Numbered from the stretch's first letter, positions 31,442 to 40,693 are shown. The stretch: 64,000 nucleotides of DNA from Candidatus Methanosphaera massiliense (GCF_028890305.1 NZ_JARBXM010000001.1:972501-1036500), one strand, 5' to 3'. The notes: generated by a model from the sequence alone, not told the origin. A program made the numbers and translations.

Positions 31442-32230
31442 ATGAGTTACATTGTATGCCCAAATTGTAAAAGATTTGTTAAAGTTAATGATTCAGCTCC
31501 ATTAGCCTTTGACAAATGTGAAAATTGTGGACATGTATTAGAATTTGCAGCTGATGAGCAGGAGTTACAGTTTATATTAAGAGGTATTGAATTACCTAAA
31601 ATTTCATACTATAAAATATGTTCCAACTGTAAATCAGTTAATCCTAGAGAAACAGGAACATGTTTATACTGTGGAGGTACACGTTTTCAGTTACAATATG
31701 ATATGGATAGTGTAAATAAATATAATCAAAGTGTACGTAACATGGTAGGAGTATCATCTACAGATAGTCAACAAAATAATACACATCAATTTTCATATAC
31801 TAGTCAAGGAGATATTCATACTAATTGGTTATTCAGAGTAGTTGCAATGATTTTGGGAGTAATTGATTTCTTCTTCTTTGCATTGGTTGGTCTAGGATTT
31901 ATTGTTGATGAATCAAATCTACCATCATCTACTGCTGAGATAATGACATTTGTATCTCAAAACATGGAGTCTTTAATGATAATACTGGTAGGTTCCTTAC
32001 TAATTGCAGGAATATTAGCGGTATTTATATTACCTCGTATGAGCTATAAGGATTCATTCACTACATCCTCTACAATTGGATTAATAATTGGTATAATAAC
32101 CATAACTGTATCTAGAGATGTATTAGTAATTCTATCATCAATTGTAGTCTGTGGTATTATAACTGGTATTGGCGGAGTAATTGGTGAATTTATAGTTCAA
32201 AAATTAACCAAGATGATAGGATCTGGATAA
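31442..32230 (+). CDS. Zinc-ribbon membrane protein, function unknown
   Basis: A protein of about 262 aa. Two cytoplasmic zinc ribbons, CPNC/CENCG (about 6-32) and CSNC/CLYCGG (about 60-78), are followed by a polar linker and then four hydrophobic segments between about 130 and 255. The arrangement resembles methanogen sensor or assembly proteins, but I do not recognise the family. A TTG at 31433 is also in frame; I prefer ATG 31442, although neither has a strong ribosome-binding site. T-rich sequence follows the stop. Confidence 0.7.
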   Translation: MSYIVCPNCKRFVKVNDSAPLAFDKCENCGHVLEFAADEQELQFILRGIELPKISYYKICSNCKSVNPRETGTCLYCGGTRFQLQYDMDSVNKYNQSVRNMVGVSSTDSQQNNTHQFSYTSQGDIHTNWLFRVVAMILGVIDFFFFALVGLGFIVDESNLPSSTAEIMTFVSQNMESLMIILVGSLLIAGILAVFILPRMSYKDSFTTSSTIGLIIGIITITVSRDVLVILSSIVVCGIITGIGGVIGEFIVQKLTKMIGSG

Positions 32231-32374
32231 TTCTTTTTTTTTATTTTTTTTTAGATTTTTAGAAAAATAGCTTTTTTTATTACTCAAATTAATTTTTTAA
32301 TAAATATAATACTTATTTTATAGAAATAGTAGATTTAATTGTTATAAAAATACTTTATTATTAATGTAAAAATA

Positions 32375-32450
<76 letters not shown>

Positions 32451-32469
32451 TTAAAATAAAATTATGTTA

Positions 32470-32541
32470 TGGGCCGAACGAGATTCGAACTCGTGATCCC
32501 CTCCACGTCAAGGAGGTATCATACCTCTAGACCACCGGCCC
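32470..32541 (-). tRNA. tRNA-Val (GAC)
   Basis: A 72-nt cloverleaf with 5' acceptor GGGCCGG, anticodon stem CCTCC/GGAGG and loop TTGACGT, giving anticodon GAC (Val). The T-arm reads GAGTTCGAATCTC. The last acceptor pair is a G-U. No intron and no encoded CCA. A TATA-like box lies about 49 nt upstream (32587-32594). Confidence 0.93.
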
Positions 32542-32582
32542 AGAAATACCTTTTTTTAAGACTATTATAATATTAAGTGATA

Positions 32583-32600
32583 CTACTATTTATATTTTTT
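32583..32600 (-). promoter_or_regulatory. Promoter of the tRNA-Val/tRNA-Phe unit
   Basis: The minus strand reads AAAAAATATAAATAGTAG: a purine run in the BRE position and TATAAATA. A transcript starting about 25 nt downstream would have a leader of about 24 nt before tRNA-Val. The same 18 bases occur upstream of the histone gene at 34482-34499. Confidence 0.5.
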
Positions 32601-32696
32601 GGTTAATTATTCATTCTTTTTTATTTTTAATAAAAAATAATATATGTTAATTAAAAGATATCAGTAACTAAAGACAATAAATGTAGGAGCATATTT

Positions 32697-33131
32697 ATGA
32701 ATCTTGATAACTCAATAGAAAAAACATTATCTGAAATTCAGAAAGTTATGAATACTGATAGTATCATTGGTTCACCTTTAACAATTAAGGACAAAACAAT
32801 TATTCCTATTTCAAAAACAGCTTTAGGTTTTGGAATAGGTTTAGGTAACCATGAAGGAGATAAAAATACTGAAATTGGCGGAGCTGGTGGTGGTGGCTCA
32901 ATAGATCCTATTGCATTTGTAGTTATATATGATAATGTTCCAGGACCTAACGGCGTGGAAGTAGTACCTGTTGAAGGTAATGATACACCAATTGAAGATT
33001 TATTAAATGGTTTAGGACAATTTGTTTTTGATTTTCTCAGTAACAGAAATGCTCAGCCAGCACAAGATGTTCCGAACGATGTAGATATTGATGATATTAA
33101 AACAAAAGTTAAAGAGGTTCCTGAGGAATAG
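32697..33131 (+). CDS. GerW (YtfJ) family protein
   Basis: A protein of 144 aa with the GerW/YtfJ fold. The segment IGSPLTIKDKTIIPISKTALGF, a Gly-rich loop (IGGAGGGGS) and the PIAFVVI strand are family hallmarks. In Bacillus YtfJ is a spore protein encoded beside YtfI (DUF2953); the same two families are neighbours here. The archaeal role is unknown and cannot be sporulation. The C-terminal tail is acidic. AGGAGCAT lies upstream of the ATG. Confidence 0.82.
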   Translation: MNLDNSIEKTLSEIQKVMNTDSIIGSPLTIKDKTIIPISKTALGFGIGLGNHEGDKNTEIGGAGGGGSIDPIAFVVIYDNVPGPNGVEVVPVEGNDTPIEDLLNGLGQFVFDFLSNRNAQPAQDVPNDVDIDDIKTKVKEVPEE

Positions 33132-33152
33132 GCCTCTTTTCATTTTTTTCTG
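33122..33152 (+). terminator. Short hairpin and T-rich tract after gerW
   Basis: GAGG and CCTC can pair across the stop codon, followed by TTTTCATTTTTTT. It may end or attenuate the gerW transcript before the DUF2953 gene. Confidence 0.35.
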
Positions 33153-33235
33153 ATTTTTTTAAATTACATATAACTTAACCTAACAAACACTATTTTAATT
33201 TAAAATTATATTAAATTATATGGAAATGATTGATA

Positions 33236-33874
33236 ATGATACTTGAAATATTAATGGTTATTTTATTTATTCTCATTGTATTATTATTCATGATAATTAT
33301 TAAACCACTAAATATACATGTATTATTTAATAATAATAACTTAGACTATAATGGTGAAATTACAATTAATCATTATCTGATTAATGTAGAATATAATTTT
33401 AAAAATAAGACTATAATCATTAACTTAATATATAAATCCCATAAAATAAAAATCAAAACATTTAATTTAGAAAAATCAGATGAAGAAACATCCCTGGAAA
33501 ACACGTCAAAAGAAGATATAACAAACAAACTCAAAGAATTATATCCTCTATTAAAGAAAGCTTTTCCTGACATAATGGAATTAATAAAACTATTGACAAA
33601 AACATGTAAATTTAATACAAGTAAAATAAATGCTAACCTCGGATTAAATAATAATAATTTAACAATCAAAACATGTAATATAATATGGGCAATATCAGCT
33701 CCATTTTATCCATTAGGATTACAGGTTTTACTAACTCCAGAAATAAATAAATTTCTAATAAAAACAGATATAGACATATCTCTTAGAATTATATTAACTA
33801 ATGTGATAAGAATACTTATAAAAATATTTACAAATAAAAATCTTAGAAATATTATAAAAATATTAAGAAATTGA
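33236..33874 (+). CDS. DUF2953 membrane-anchored protein (YtfI-like)
   Basis: A protein of about 212 aa. An N-terminal membrane helix (about 1-22) precedes a beta-rich Asn-rich domain with the DUF2953 layout: paired strands (HVLFNNNNLDYNGEITIN), a charged helical middle, then CKFNTSKINANLGL and a C-terminal amphipathic segment. In Firmicutes this family sits next to GerW/YtfJ. An upstream TTG (33230) is also in frame; the ATG is preferred. The small gene at 33879 follows 4 bp later. Confidence 0.7.
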   Translation: MILEILMVILFILIVLLFMIIIKPLNIHVLFNNNNLDYNGEITINHYLINVEYNFKNKTIIINLIYKSHKIKIKTFNLEKSDEETSLENTSKEDITNKLKELYPLLKKAFPDIMELIKLLTKTCKFNTSKINANLGLNNNNLTIKTCNIIWAISAPFYPLGLQVLLTPEINKFLIKTDIDISLRIILTNVIRILIKIFTNKNLRNIIKILRN

Positions 33875-33878
33875 TTTT

Positions 33879-34094
33879 ATGATTGGTAATAAAGTTTACA
33901 CACTAGAACCATTAATTGTTGGTAATAGAAAAATATACCCTATCGTAAAACTAGATGTTCTAGTAATAGATGGTATTTCATTAAATATAAAATGTGAAGT
34001 CATATCCTTAAAAATAGTTGAAGGGACTGATGTTTATTATAAAGATATTTCTAAGTCAAATATCTCAAAAAAAGATATAAAATTAAAAAAATAA
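33879..34094 (+). CDS. Small hypothetical protein downstream of the DUF2953 gene
   Basis: A protein of 71 aa that I do not recognise. It is mostly beta-strand prone (NKVYTLEPLIVGNRKIYPIVKLDVLVID) with a basic C-terminal end, KKDIKLKK. It starts 4 bp after the preceding stop and so is probably translated by coupling with the DUF2953 gene. The motif YPIVKLDVLVIDG resembles the GerW repeat segment KTIIPISKTALGF, so a shortened relative is conceivable, but that is weak. Confidence 0.6.
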   Translation: MIGNKVYTLEPLIVGNRKIYPIVKLDVLVIDGISLNIKCEVISLKIVEGTDVYYKDISKSNISKKDIKLKK

Positions 34095-34118
34095 AAATTT
34101 GAATTATTATCGTACTTT

Positions 34119-34325
34119 TTATAATTTTTTGTAAGCTACTGCAATATCTTCTGCTTTTAAAGTTTTTCTACTGTTTTCTTTAGCATTGTCTAATGCAAGT
34201 TTTGCTAGTTCAGCAGCTTGATCTTCTAAAAATTCTGATAGTTCTACTTTAGCATCTTCGCTTACACGTTCTGCTCCACCATTTTTAATAATTCTTCCTA
34301 ATGGTGTTAATGGTAATTGAGACAT
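34119..34325 (-). CDS. Archaeal histone (HMf family)
   Basis: Histone-fold DNA-wrapping protein, 68 aa, the usual size. Helix 1 is LPLTPLGRIIKNGGAERVS, the long helix 2 spans about 24-51 and helix 3 follows KTLKAEDIAVAYKKL. The RKTLKAEDI loop binding the DNA backbone is conserved. A perfect AAAGGAGGT precedes the ATG, fitting high expression. A strong promoter-like element lies about 160 bp upstream. Confidence 0.96.
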   Translation of the reverse strand: MSQLPLTPLGRIIKNGGAERVSEDAKVELSEFLEDQAAELAKLALDNAKENSRKTLKAEDIAVAYKKL

Positions 34326-34719
34326 ATTATACCTCCTTTCAATATATAAATCATAATATTTATTTTAAACATTATTTATTTGTATTGATTTTTCTATATT
34401 GTTCTATGTCTAAGATTATAATTTATATCAACTATCTTAGTTTAAAAGATAAATTATAATATATTCATCTATTAATAACTTCTACTATTTATATTTTTTA
34501 CAAAATAGTATAGTTAAATGAGATATGTATGTGTTTATTTATTATTATTAATAAACATTGTTAAAATCAATTCGTTTGTATTAAAATTAATAATTATGAA
34601 TATATTCAAAAAATAGTTAATTATTTCTTTAATATTTGCTCTTCAGAAATAATTTATTTCTTAGTAAAAAAAAAAATTTAAAAAAAATAAATGATACAAG
34701 AAAAATAATTAATATAATT
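34326..34719. other. Intergenic region upstream of the histone gene
   Basis: A 394-bp AT-rich region that also forms the 3' flank of the tes gene, which is transcribed towards it. It contains the AAAAAATATAAATAGTAG element (minus strand, 34482-34499) and T-rich sequence behind the tes stop (complement of about 34660-34700). No supported gene. Confidence 0.5.
34482..34499 (-). promoter_or_regulatory. Probable histone promoter
   Basis: Identical over 18 bases to the tRNA-Val promoter element at 32583-32600, on the same strand and with the same TATAAATA core (34486-34493). If used for the histone gene the 5' leader would be about 135-140 nt, unusually long for an archaeon. Confidence 0.45.
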
Positions 34720-36276
34720 CTATTTTCCTGCTTGTTCTTTTTTAAGACTATCTAATTTTGCTTGTCTAATATTTTCCATTATAGCTTTAGCTCTATCAGA
34801 ATCTAATGGAACGTGACATTTTTCCTCAATTTCTTCTCTGTATATATTATTCATTGAACAGAAAGGAATAATTCTACCATCAGGAGTTGCGTAATGAATT
34901 ACACATTTTTCCACTCTGTTCTGATCAAAGTTAAATGGATCCATGAAGTGCATTGATGAAATAAGTAATGCATTCATATGGAAGTCACCAAGTGCATCAT
35001 AATCCTTTTTGATAAATATGTTTTTAAGTAGACTTGTAATATCAATGTAAGATGGTGATTTATCAGTATCAATAGTTTTAGGTAGGTTTTTAACTGCTTT
35101 TGCAATTGCTTTAGATTTTGATAATTTTGAATCTTTTTCTAGACCAGGAATTGTGTTTTCAAGTATTTCCATGAATTTATCCACGTCAATAAAGTCAGTA
35201 ATTGGGATTACACTACCATCTTTTTCTTTAAATACATAGGTACCTACACCACAATGTTCGTGACAAGTTAATGTAACTTCTTCATCTGTTCCATTGAGTG
35301 CTGCTATTAAATCAGATATTGGAGCTACTGTTGAAGCTGAATAGAATGCATCCTCAGTTATATCACAATCTGTCTGTTCTTTAACAAGATGCATAAAGTC
35401 ATCTATGGTGATACGTTGTTCTTCTACTTTATCTGTTGGTGTACGGCCTGCAAATGATACAGGTTGGAAGTTTACGCCTCTTATAACATCAATATTATCT
35501 AATGCAAATTGAATAATATCCCCAATTTGATCTTCATTTATTCCTTTTACTAATGTAGGTACAAGAACTATTCCTAAACTTGCTTTCCTACAGTTTTCTA
35601 TAGCTTCTATTTTTTTATGAAGTATGTTTGCATTTCTTGTTTTTAGATATGGTTCTTCTGTTACACCATCGAATTGTAAGTATACTGTGTTTAAGCCAGC
35701 GTCTTTTAATTCCTGTGCTAAGTTTTCATTATTTGCTAAGGCAATTCCATTTGTTGCAATTTGTGTATGGGTAAATCCTTCTTCTTTAGCCATTTTAATT
35801 AAATCTACAATGTCATCACGTACTGTTGGTTCTCCACCTGCGTATTGGATAGCTGGTGTTGGTACTGGCTGGTTTTTACGTAAATTTCTTAGCATTTGTC
35901 TTATTTCATCTTGGGATGGCTCGAAAAGTGTTCCTGATGCAGCTGCATTTGCAAAGCATATTGGACATCTTAGGTTGCATCTGTTAGTAACGTCAATCAA
36001 TCCGAGCACTGTTTGACTTTCATGTTCTTTACATAATCCACAGTTTGAAGGACATTCCCCTTTAATATTTTCATTTAAGTTTGTTAGTCTATGTGGCTCT
36101 GCTTCATATTTTATTGCTTTTTTATATGCTTCAGCGTCGTGCCAGTAAGTGTTCTTAAATGTTCCGTGTTCTGGGCATGTTTTTTCGATATATATTGTAT
36201 TGTCCTCTTCATATACCTCTGCATCTAGTATTTTTAGACATTCTGGACATAAGCTTTTAGTTTTTGTTATTTTAAT
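34720..36276 (-). CDS. tes: Radical SAM tetraether lipid synthase candidate (Tes, MJ0619-like), non-AUG start
   Basis: About 518 aa. The first standard start codon is GTG 36009, but the frame continues upstream into conserved sequence: a Cys-rich N-terminus (SLCPECLKILDAEVYEE, then KTCPEHGTF, then CPSNCGLC), followed by radical SAM Cys100, 104 and 107 in CNLRCPIC. GGAGGGGG lies at 36277-36284, with ATT (36276) 3 nt and ATA (36270) 9 nt past its GGAGG; no ATG, GTG or TTG fits. MJ0619 homologues couple two archaeol tails into tetraether lipids; the older annotation was a pterin methyltransferase. CarS, an archaeol-lipid enzyme, is divergent next to it, supporting the lipid role. Confidence 0.78.
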   Translation of the reverse strand: MKITKTKSLCPECLKILDAEVYEEDNTIYIEKTCPEHGTFKNTYWHDAEAYKKAIKYEAEPHRLTNLNENIKGECPSNCGLCKEHESQTVLGLIDVTNRCNLRCPICFANAAASGTLFEPSQDEIRQMLRNLRKNQPVPTPAIQYAGGEPTVRDDIVDLIKMAKEEGFTHTQIATNGIALANNENLAQELKDAGLNTVYLQFDGVTEEPYLKTRNANILHKKIEAIENCRKASLGIVLVPTLVKGINEDQIGDIIQFALDNIDVIRGVNFQPVSFAGRTPTDKVEEQRITIDDFMHLVKEQTDCDITEDAFYSASTVAPISDLIAALNGTDEEVTLTCHEHCGVGTYVFKEKDGSVIPITDFIDVDKFMEILENTIPGLEKDSKLSKSKAIAKAVKNLPKTIDTDKSPSYIDITSLLKNIFIKKDYDALGDFHMNALLISSMHFMDPFNFDQNRVEKCVIHYATPDGRIIPFCSMNNIYREEIEEKCHVPLDSDRAKAIMENIRQAKLDSLKKEQAGK

Positions 36277-36517
36277 CCCCCTCCAATAAATTGATTCAAA
36301 AGTTTTGAAAATATTATAATTTATTTTTGATTAAATAATTAGAATATATTCTTTTATTTTAACCATTTATTATAATTAATACTTAGGTTAATTTTATTTA
36401 AATAATTTTATGTATGATTTTCTGGTAATTAATAAGAGTGTTTTCTATTTCTTCAAATCATTTTATAAATAAATAAAATCATATTAAATATTATTATTAA
36501 AACGGGAGTTAATATTA

Positions 36518-37081
36518 ATGGACATCATAAATTTAATAATTTATTCAATATACTTGATGATTCCAGCATATCTTGCTAATGGTTCAGCATTAGTATTCGG
36601 TGGAGGAACACCCTTAGATTTGGGGCATGATGCATGGGATGGTCGAAGATTAGTTGGTGATGGTGTCACATGGAGAGGTATTATTGGAGGAGGCCTTTTT
36701 GGAATGATCATTGGTGGTCTTCTAGGATGGTTAGCTTCCTATGGATTAGGTGATTACTTCTTTAACATCTCAGCTATTCAGATAACAATGGTTTCCGGTT
36801 ATATTCCTAAAGGATTACTAATTGGATTATTATTAGGGTTTGGTGCTTTAATCGGTGATGCAATTGGTAGTTTTATTAAACGTAGACTTAACTTTGAACG
36901 TGGAAAACCAGTACCACTACTTGATCAATTAGATTTTGTAGTTGTTGCATTAATATTCATATCACCATTCATACAATTAACATGGCAAATGATATTGATT
37001 ATTCTTGTAGTTAGTGTATTTTTACATTTAGGTGCAAACATCTTTGCTTATCTTATTCATTTAAAAGATGTTTGGTATTGA
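36518..37081 (+). CDS. carS: CDP-archaeol synthase
   Basis: Activates 2,3-di-O-geranylgeranylglyceryl phosphate with CTP, forming the CDP-lipid precursor of archaeal phospholipids. It has 187 aa with about five membrane segments. Typical motifs: [19 protein letters not shown], then [14 protein letters not shown], and [19 protein letters not shown] with the catalytic Asp and basic residues on the cytoplasmic side. GGGAG lies upstream of the ATG. It is divergent from tes. Confidence 0.93.
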   Translation: MDIINLIIYSIYLMIPAYLANGSALVFGGGTPLDLGHDAWDGRRLVGDGVTWRGIIGGGLFGMIIGGLLGWLASYGLGDYFFNISAIQITMVSGYIPKGLLIGLLLGFGALIGDAIGSFIKRRLNFERGKPVPLLDQLDFVVVALIFISPFIQLTWQMILIILVVSVFLHLGANIFAYLIHLKDVWY

Positions 37082-37161
37082 ATAATTAATGTTTCTTTAA
37101 AAAATAGTTATTAATAGTAAATTAAAATATTTACTATCTTTTTTTTTGATTTAAATTTAAC

Positions 37162-38211
37162 TTATACGTAGTATCCTAGAGGTAATTCCTTGGCTACGTA
37201 TTCCTCCAGATACATTTGAATAGCACCTATGGCGGTGAGGATACTCATAGCTTCTTTTGAAAAGTAATCGGCTATGTTAATAATATTTAATCCAAGACGT
37301 TTTGCTGCTAGTTCACATACATTTCCATGACCGAGGTCTGTTATTATTACAGTGTCCATTCCATTATTTTCAACAACTTTTAATAAACCCTTTGTTAATT
37401 GATGAATCTGTTTTTCATGAATGTAGTGAGTTATATTGTTAATATTAGCATCTGATAGACTATCTAAATCAGCACATACTAGACGGCTTAATCTTCTTTT
37501 ACAGGATACAATATCTTTACCTTTACCATCAGGAGTATCACAGGTGTACTCTTTTTCGGAGATATGTCCAAGAATTCTATGGATATCTGCGGTTATTGAA
37601 AATAATTCACTACTTACACCTGTTTTTACGTTGTTAACAGGAACTTGATTAACTATAGTTGCAAGATTTGTTCTTAACATACCAGTATAAACTAATTCAC
37701 CAGTACCTAATCTTTCAAGATCAGTATGGCCAGATGCTACTTCTTTTCCATCTTTTATTGGTATAATATCTGTAGTTGTACTTCCCATATCAATAAATAT
37801 ACAATCCTTTTTAATATATCCTATAATATGAGCAGTTCCCACCCAATTAGCAGCAGCTACAATTAATGGATTTTCTAAAATTTCTTCATAAGTTTTTAAA
37901 CCTTCCAAGGTTACGAAAAATATATCCTTATCTGGAAAAGTAGTTACTACTTTGTTTGATATGTCAAGTACTCCTTCTTTTTTAGTAGTGTATGAATCAG
38001 CAAGTTCTGCTGTCATTGTTACACATATTACATCAATATCCTTATCATTTTCAGTTAATTTTAGTAAGCATTCTGGTAATTTGTCATTATCCTTCCACAT
38101 TGGTAAATATACTTTATTTTTTTTAATAGAAGTCATGATATTATTTTCGTTAAGATTAACAATAGCACAGTCGGTGTTTGCTCCACCAATATCTAAACCC
38201 ATAATTTTCAT
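37162..38211 (-). CDS. mfnF: Methanofuran biosynthesis protein MfnF (ASKHA-fold)
   Basis: Joins gamma-glutamyltyramine and the aminomethylfuran phosphate unit in methanofuran synthesis. It has 349 aa with a hydantoinase/oxoprolinase-like ASKHA fold. The N-terminus MKIMGLDIGGANTDCAIV is the first phosphate loop, and IFIDMGSTTTDIIPIKDG near 140-157 the second. Members of this family were once called H4MPT-linked C1-pathway proteins. GGAGA lies 7 nt before the ATG. It is 20 bp behind mfnD on the same strand, and the two act in the same pathway. Confidence 0.87.
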   Translation of the reverse strand: MKIMGLDIGGANTDCAIVNLNENNIMTSIKKNKVYLPMWKDNDKLPECLLKLTENDKDIDVICVTMTAELADSYTTKKEGVLDISNKVVTTFPDKDIFFVTLEGLKTYEEILENPLIVAAANWVGTAHIIGYIKKDCIFIDMGSTTTDIIPIKDGKEVASGHTDLERLGTGELVYTGMLRTNLATIVNQVPVNNVKTGVSSELFSITADIHRILGHISEKEYTCDTPDGKGKDIVSCKRRLSRLVCADLDSLSDANINNITHYIHEKQIHQLTKGLLKVVENNGMDTVIITDLGHGNVCELAAKRLGLNIINIADYFSKEAMSILTAIGAIQMYLEEYVAKELPLGYYV

Positions 38212-38231
38212 ATATAGTTCTCCAAAAAATA

Positions 38232-39215
38232 TTATTTATAAAAATATCCAGTACTCTTTATTTTTATCTTTCTACTTTCATTGTTTAATAAGTTTTCAAT
38301 TAATGTCTTTGTTAAATTTTCATCTGTTAATTCATGTAAAACAATGTATGGTGTTGTGATTCTCGAATTTATTTCAATGAAATATATGCTCTTATCATGA
38401 ATAATGTAGTCTACACCAACAAATCCTCTTAACCCTGGAATGTTTGTTAATATTTTCTTTGTTTGTTCTATAATTTCCTTTTTTAGTGGATGTTGTATAG
38501 GTGTTTTACACCCTGTGTATTCGATTTGTGTAGTGTTTTCCTTAATTTCCTGTGAGTTGATACTAATAATGTCTATGTGGTCATTGTTACATATAGTACT
38601 TACACTTATCGAATTACCTGGTATGTATTCCTGAATTAATGCTTTTAGTACATCTTCTTTTTCATATTTCTTTATAATTTTTCTTAATTGGTGTATGTCA
38701 TTGAATTTGTATATTAAGTCAGACGATGTTCGATTGTCTGGTTTGATTATCAATTTCTTTTTCTTTAAAATACTATTAATATTTTCATAATCTATATTAT
38801 TTACATTGATTATTTTTGAAGGAACTTTTAATATATTATCAGGTATTTCATCATATGTTCTACTTTTACTAGTACATGTATAAGAAGCAGAACTATTTGA
38901 GCCAATTATAGGAATTCCATGTTTTTCAAGAATAAGTGTAATCTTATACTGAATCAAATCATCTTCAGGAGCAATAAATAAACAGCAATCATAGTACTCA
39001 CAATTAACATCTAACCAGGAGAACAAATCATCAACATGAATAACATTACAATTAGGAAACTCATCAAAAGATAAATTATCACTTACTATGTAATCAACTA
39101 AATAATCCTCAACATCATTTAAATCAGAAAGAATACTTTTTAACATATTAACACCCTCTGACATTAAGATATTATCTAACAGAACAGTTGAATACTCAAA
39201 AACCAGAATCTTCAT
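38232..39215 (-). CDS. mfnD: Tyramine--L-glutamate ligase (ATP-grasp)
   Basis: Makes gamma-glutamyltyramine, an early methanofuran intermediate. It has about 327 aa. The N-terminal segment MKILVFEYSTVL is typical. The ATP-grasp core runs from about 130 to 300, with the LIIKPDN strand, the IQEYIPGNSISVS clamp and the metal-binding FIEINSRI near 287. Start ATG 39215 is preferred over GTG 39224 because GAGTG is 6 nt before it. It lies directly upstream of mfnF and 34 bp after wecC. Confidence 0.87.
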   Translation of the reverse strand: MKILVFEYSTVLLDNILMSEGVNMLKSILSDLNDVEDYLVDYIVSDNLSFDEFPNCNVIHVDDLFSWLDVNCEYYDCCLFIAPEDDLIQYKITLILEKHGIPIIGSNSSASYTCTSKSRTYDEIPDNILKVPSKIINVNNIDYENINSILKKKKLIIKPDNRTSSDLIYKFNDIHQLRKIIKKYEKEDVLKALIQEYIPGNSISVSTICNNDHIDIISINSQEIKENTTQIEYTGCKTPIQHPLKKEIIEQTKKILTNIPGLRGFVGVDYIIHDKSIYFIEINSRITTPYIVLHELTDENLTKTLIENLLNNESRKIKIKSTGYFYK

Positions 39216-39248
39216 ATTAAACACTCAAAAAAAGTAGTAAAAGGATAT

Positions 39249-40544
39249 TTAATCAATATCTCCAATTGCCTGGAAATTAACACCATTTTCACGGAATTTA
39301 TTTGAATCCAGAATAGGTCGGGTAACTATAATAAAATTATTTTTAATCATGTCCGGCGTAATATCTTTATATAAATCATGGTCAGTCATAATAATAACAC
39401 AATCAGCATCCAATGCTTCATCATAAGACACTGATTTAACACCAAATGATTCAATAACATTGTCCGATACTAATGGATCATGGGCAACAACATTAAAACC
39501 CTTATCTTTTAATAATTCAATAAGTGTTTTAGATGGTGTTTCACGTATATCATCAACATTACCCTTATATGCTATTCCAAGAATACTGATAACAAAATCA
39601 TCACCAACATCATCAATGTTATCTAACAGGATATCCACAACATGCTGTGGCATAGAATTATTAATCTTTCTTGAATCACTAATTAAACGAGCAGATGTAC
39701 CATAAGTCTCTGCTAATTCAATAAGGAAGTAAGGGTCAACTGGAATACAATGACCACCAACACCAGGACCTGGAGTATGAATATTTACTCTTGGATGATA
39801 ATTAGCAGCACGTATAACCTCATTAACATCAACATCAATCTTTTCACTAATCAATGCAAATTCATTACTTAATGCAATGTTAACGTCACGATACGTGTTT
39901 TCCATTAATTTAACCATTTCAGCACTCGTAATATTTTTAACTTTAATAATGTCTCCCTGTGTTATATGAGAATATAAATTAGCTGTTAAATCAGCACTCT
40001 TATCATCATATCCACCAATAATTCTGACATTATGTGTCATCTCATAAATAGTATTGTTAGGCAATGCTCTTTCTGGACTATATGATAGATAGAAGTCTTC
40101 ACCACATTTCAATCCAGACTCTTCTAGTATTGGTTTAATAACATTAATCCCTGTTTCTGGTGGAACAGTACTTTCAATAACAACAAGATTACCCTTCTTC
40201 AGTCCCTTTTTAATACTTTCACATGCAGATATTACAAAAGATAAATCGGATTTCTTATTTTCATCAATAGGTGTTGGTACAATAACTAATAATATATCGG
40301 ATTCTACTGCTGCAACATCCAGATTAGATGTTGCTTTAAGATAATTATTAGTAACAGCTTTTTTAACTAAATCATCTAATCCTGGTTCTTTAAATGAACA
40401 GAGTCCTTTGTTTATATTATCAACAGTTTCTGTATTAACATCAGCTCCAAGAACATGTATGTTATTATTAGCTAGTATTGCTGCTGTAGGTAATCCAATA
40501 TGGCCTAAACCAAATATTCCTACTTGTATTGTATCAAAATTCAT
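39249..40544 (-). CDS. wecC: UDP-N-acetyl-D-mannosamine dehydrogenase-type enzyme
   Basis: NAD-dependent oxidation of a UDP-HexNAc to the uronic acid. It has about 431 aa. The Rossmann motif GIFGLGHIGLPTA is near residue 10, followed by the central helical domain. The catalytic Cys lies in GPGVGGHCIPVDPYFL near 255. The 3' neighbour of wecB makes UDP-ManNAc the likely substrate. The frame extends to 40571, but only ATG 40544 has a GGGAATG-type site upstream. The product probably feeds N-glycan or pseudomurein sugar synthesis (inference). Confidence 0.88.
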   Translation of the reverse strand: MNFDTIQVGIFGLGHIGLPTAAILANNNIHVLGADVNTETVDNINKGLCSFKEPGLDDLVKKAVTNNYLKATSNLDVAAVESDILLVIVPTPIDENKKSDLSFVISACESIKKGLKKGNLVVIESTVPPETGINVIKPILEESGLKCGEDFYLSYSPERALPNNTIYEMTHNVRIIGGYDDKSADLTANLYSHITQGDIIKVKNITSAEMVKLMENTYRDVNIALSNEFALISEKIDVDVNEVIRAANYHPRVNIHTPGPGVGGHCIPVDPYFLIELAETYGTSARLISDSRKINNSMPQHVVDILLDNIDDVGDDFVISILGIAYKGNVDDIRETPSKTLIELLKDKGFNVVAHDPLVSDNVIESFGVKSVSYDEALDADCVIIMTDHDLYKDITPDMIKNNFIIVTRPILDSNKFRENGVNFQAIGDID

Positions 40545-40693
40545 TTTAACATTCCCTATTATTGTTTTCATATATTATTATTGAAAGTATTTAATCTACT
40601 TAAACTTATGATTAAACTAATATTTTAGTATTATTATTTTTTAAAAAATAAATAGGATTTAGTGGCGGTTAGGTAAACAAATAAAACAGGTTA

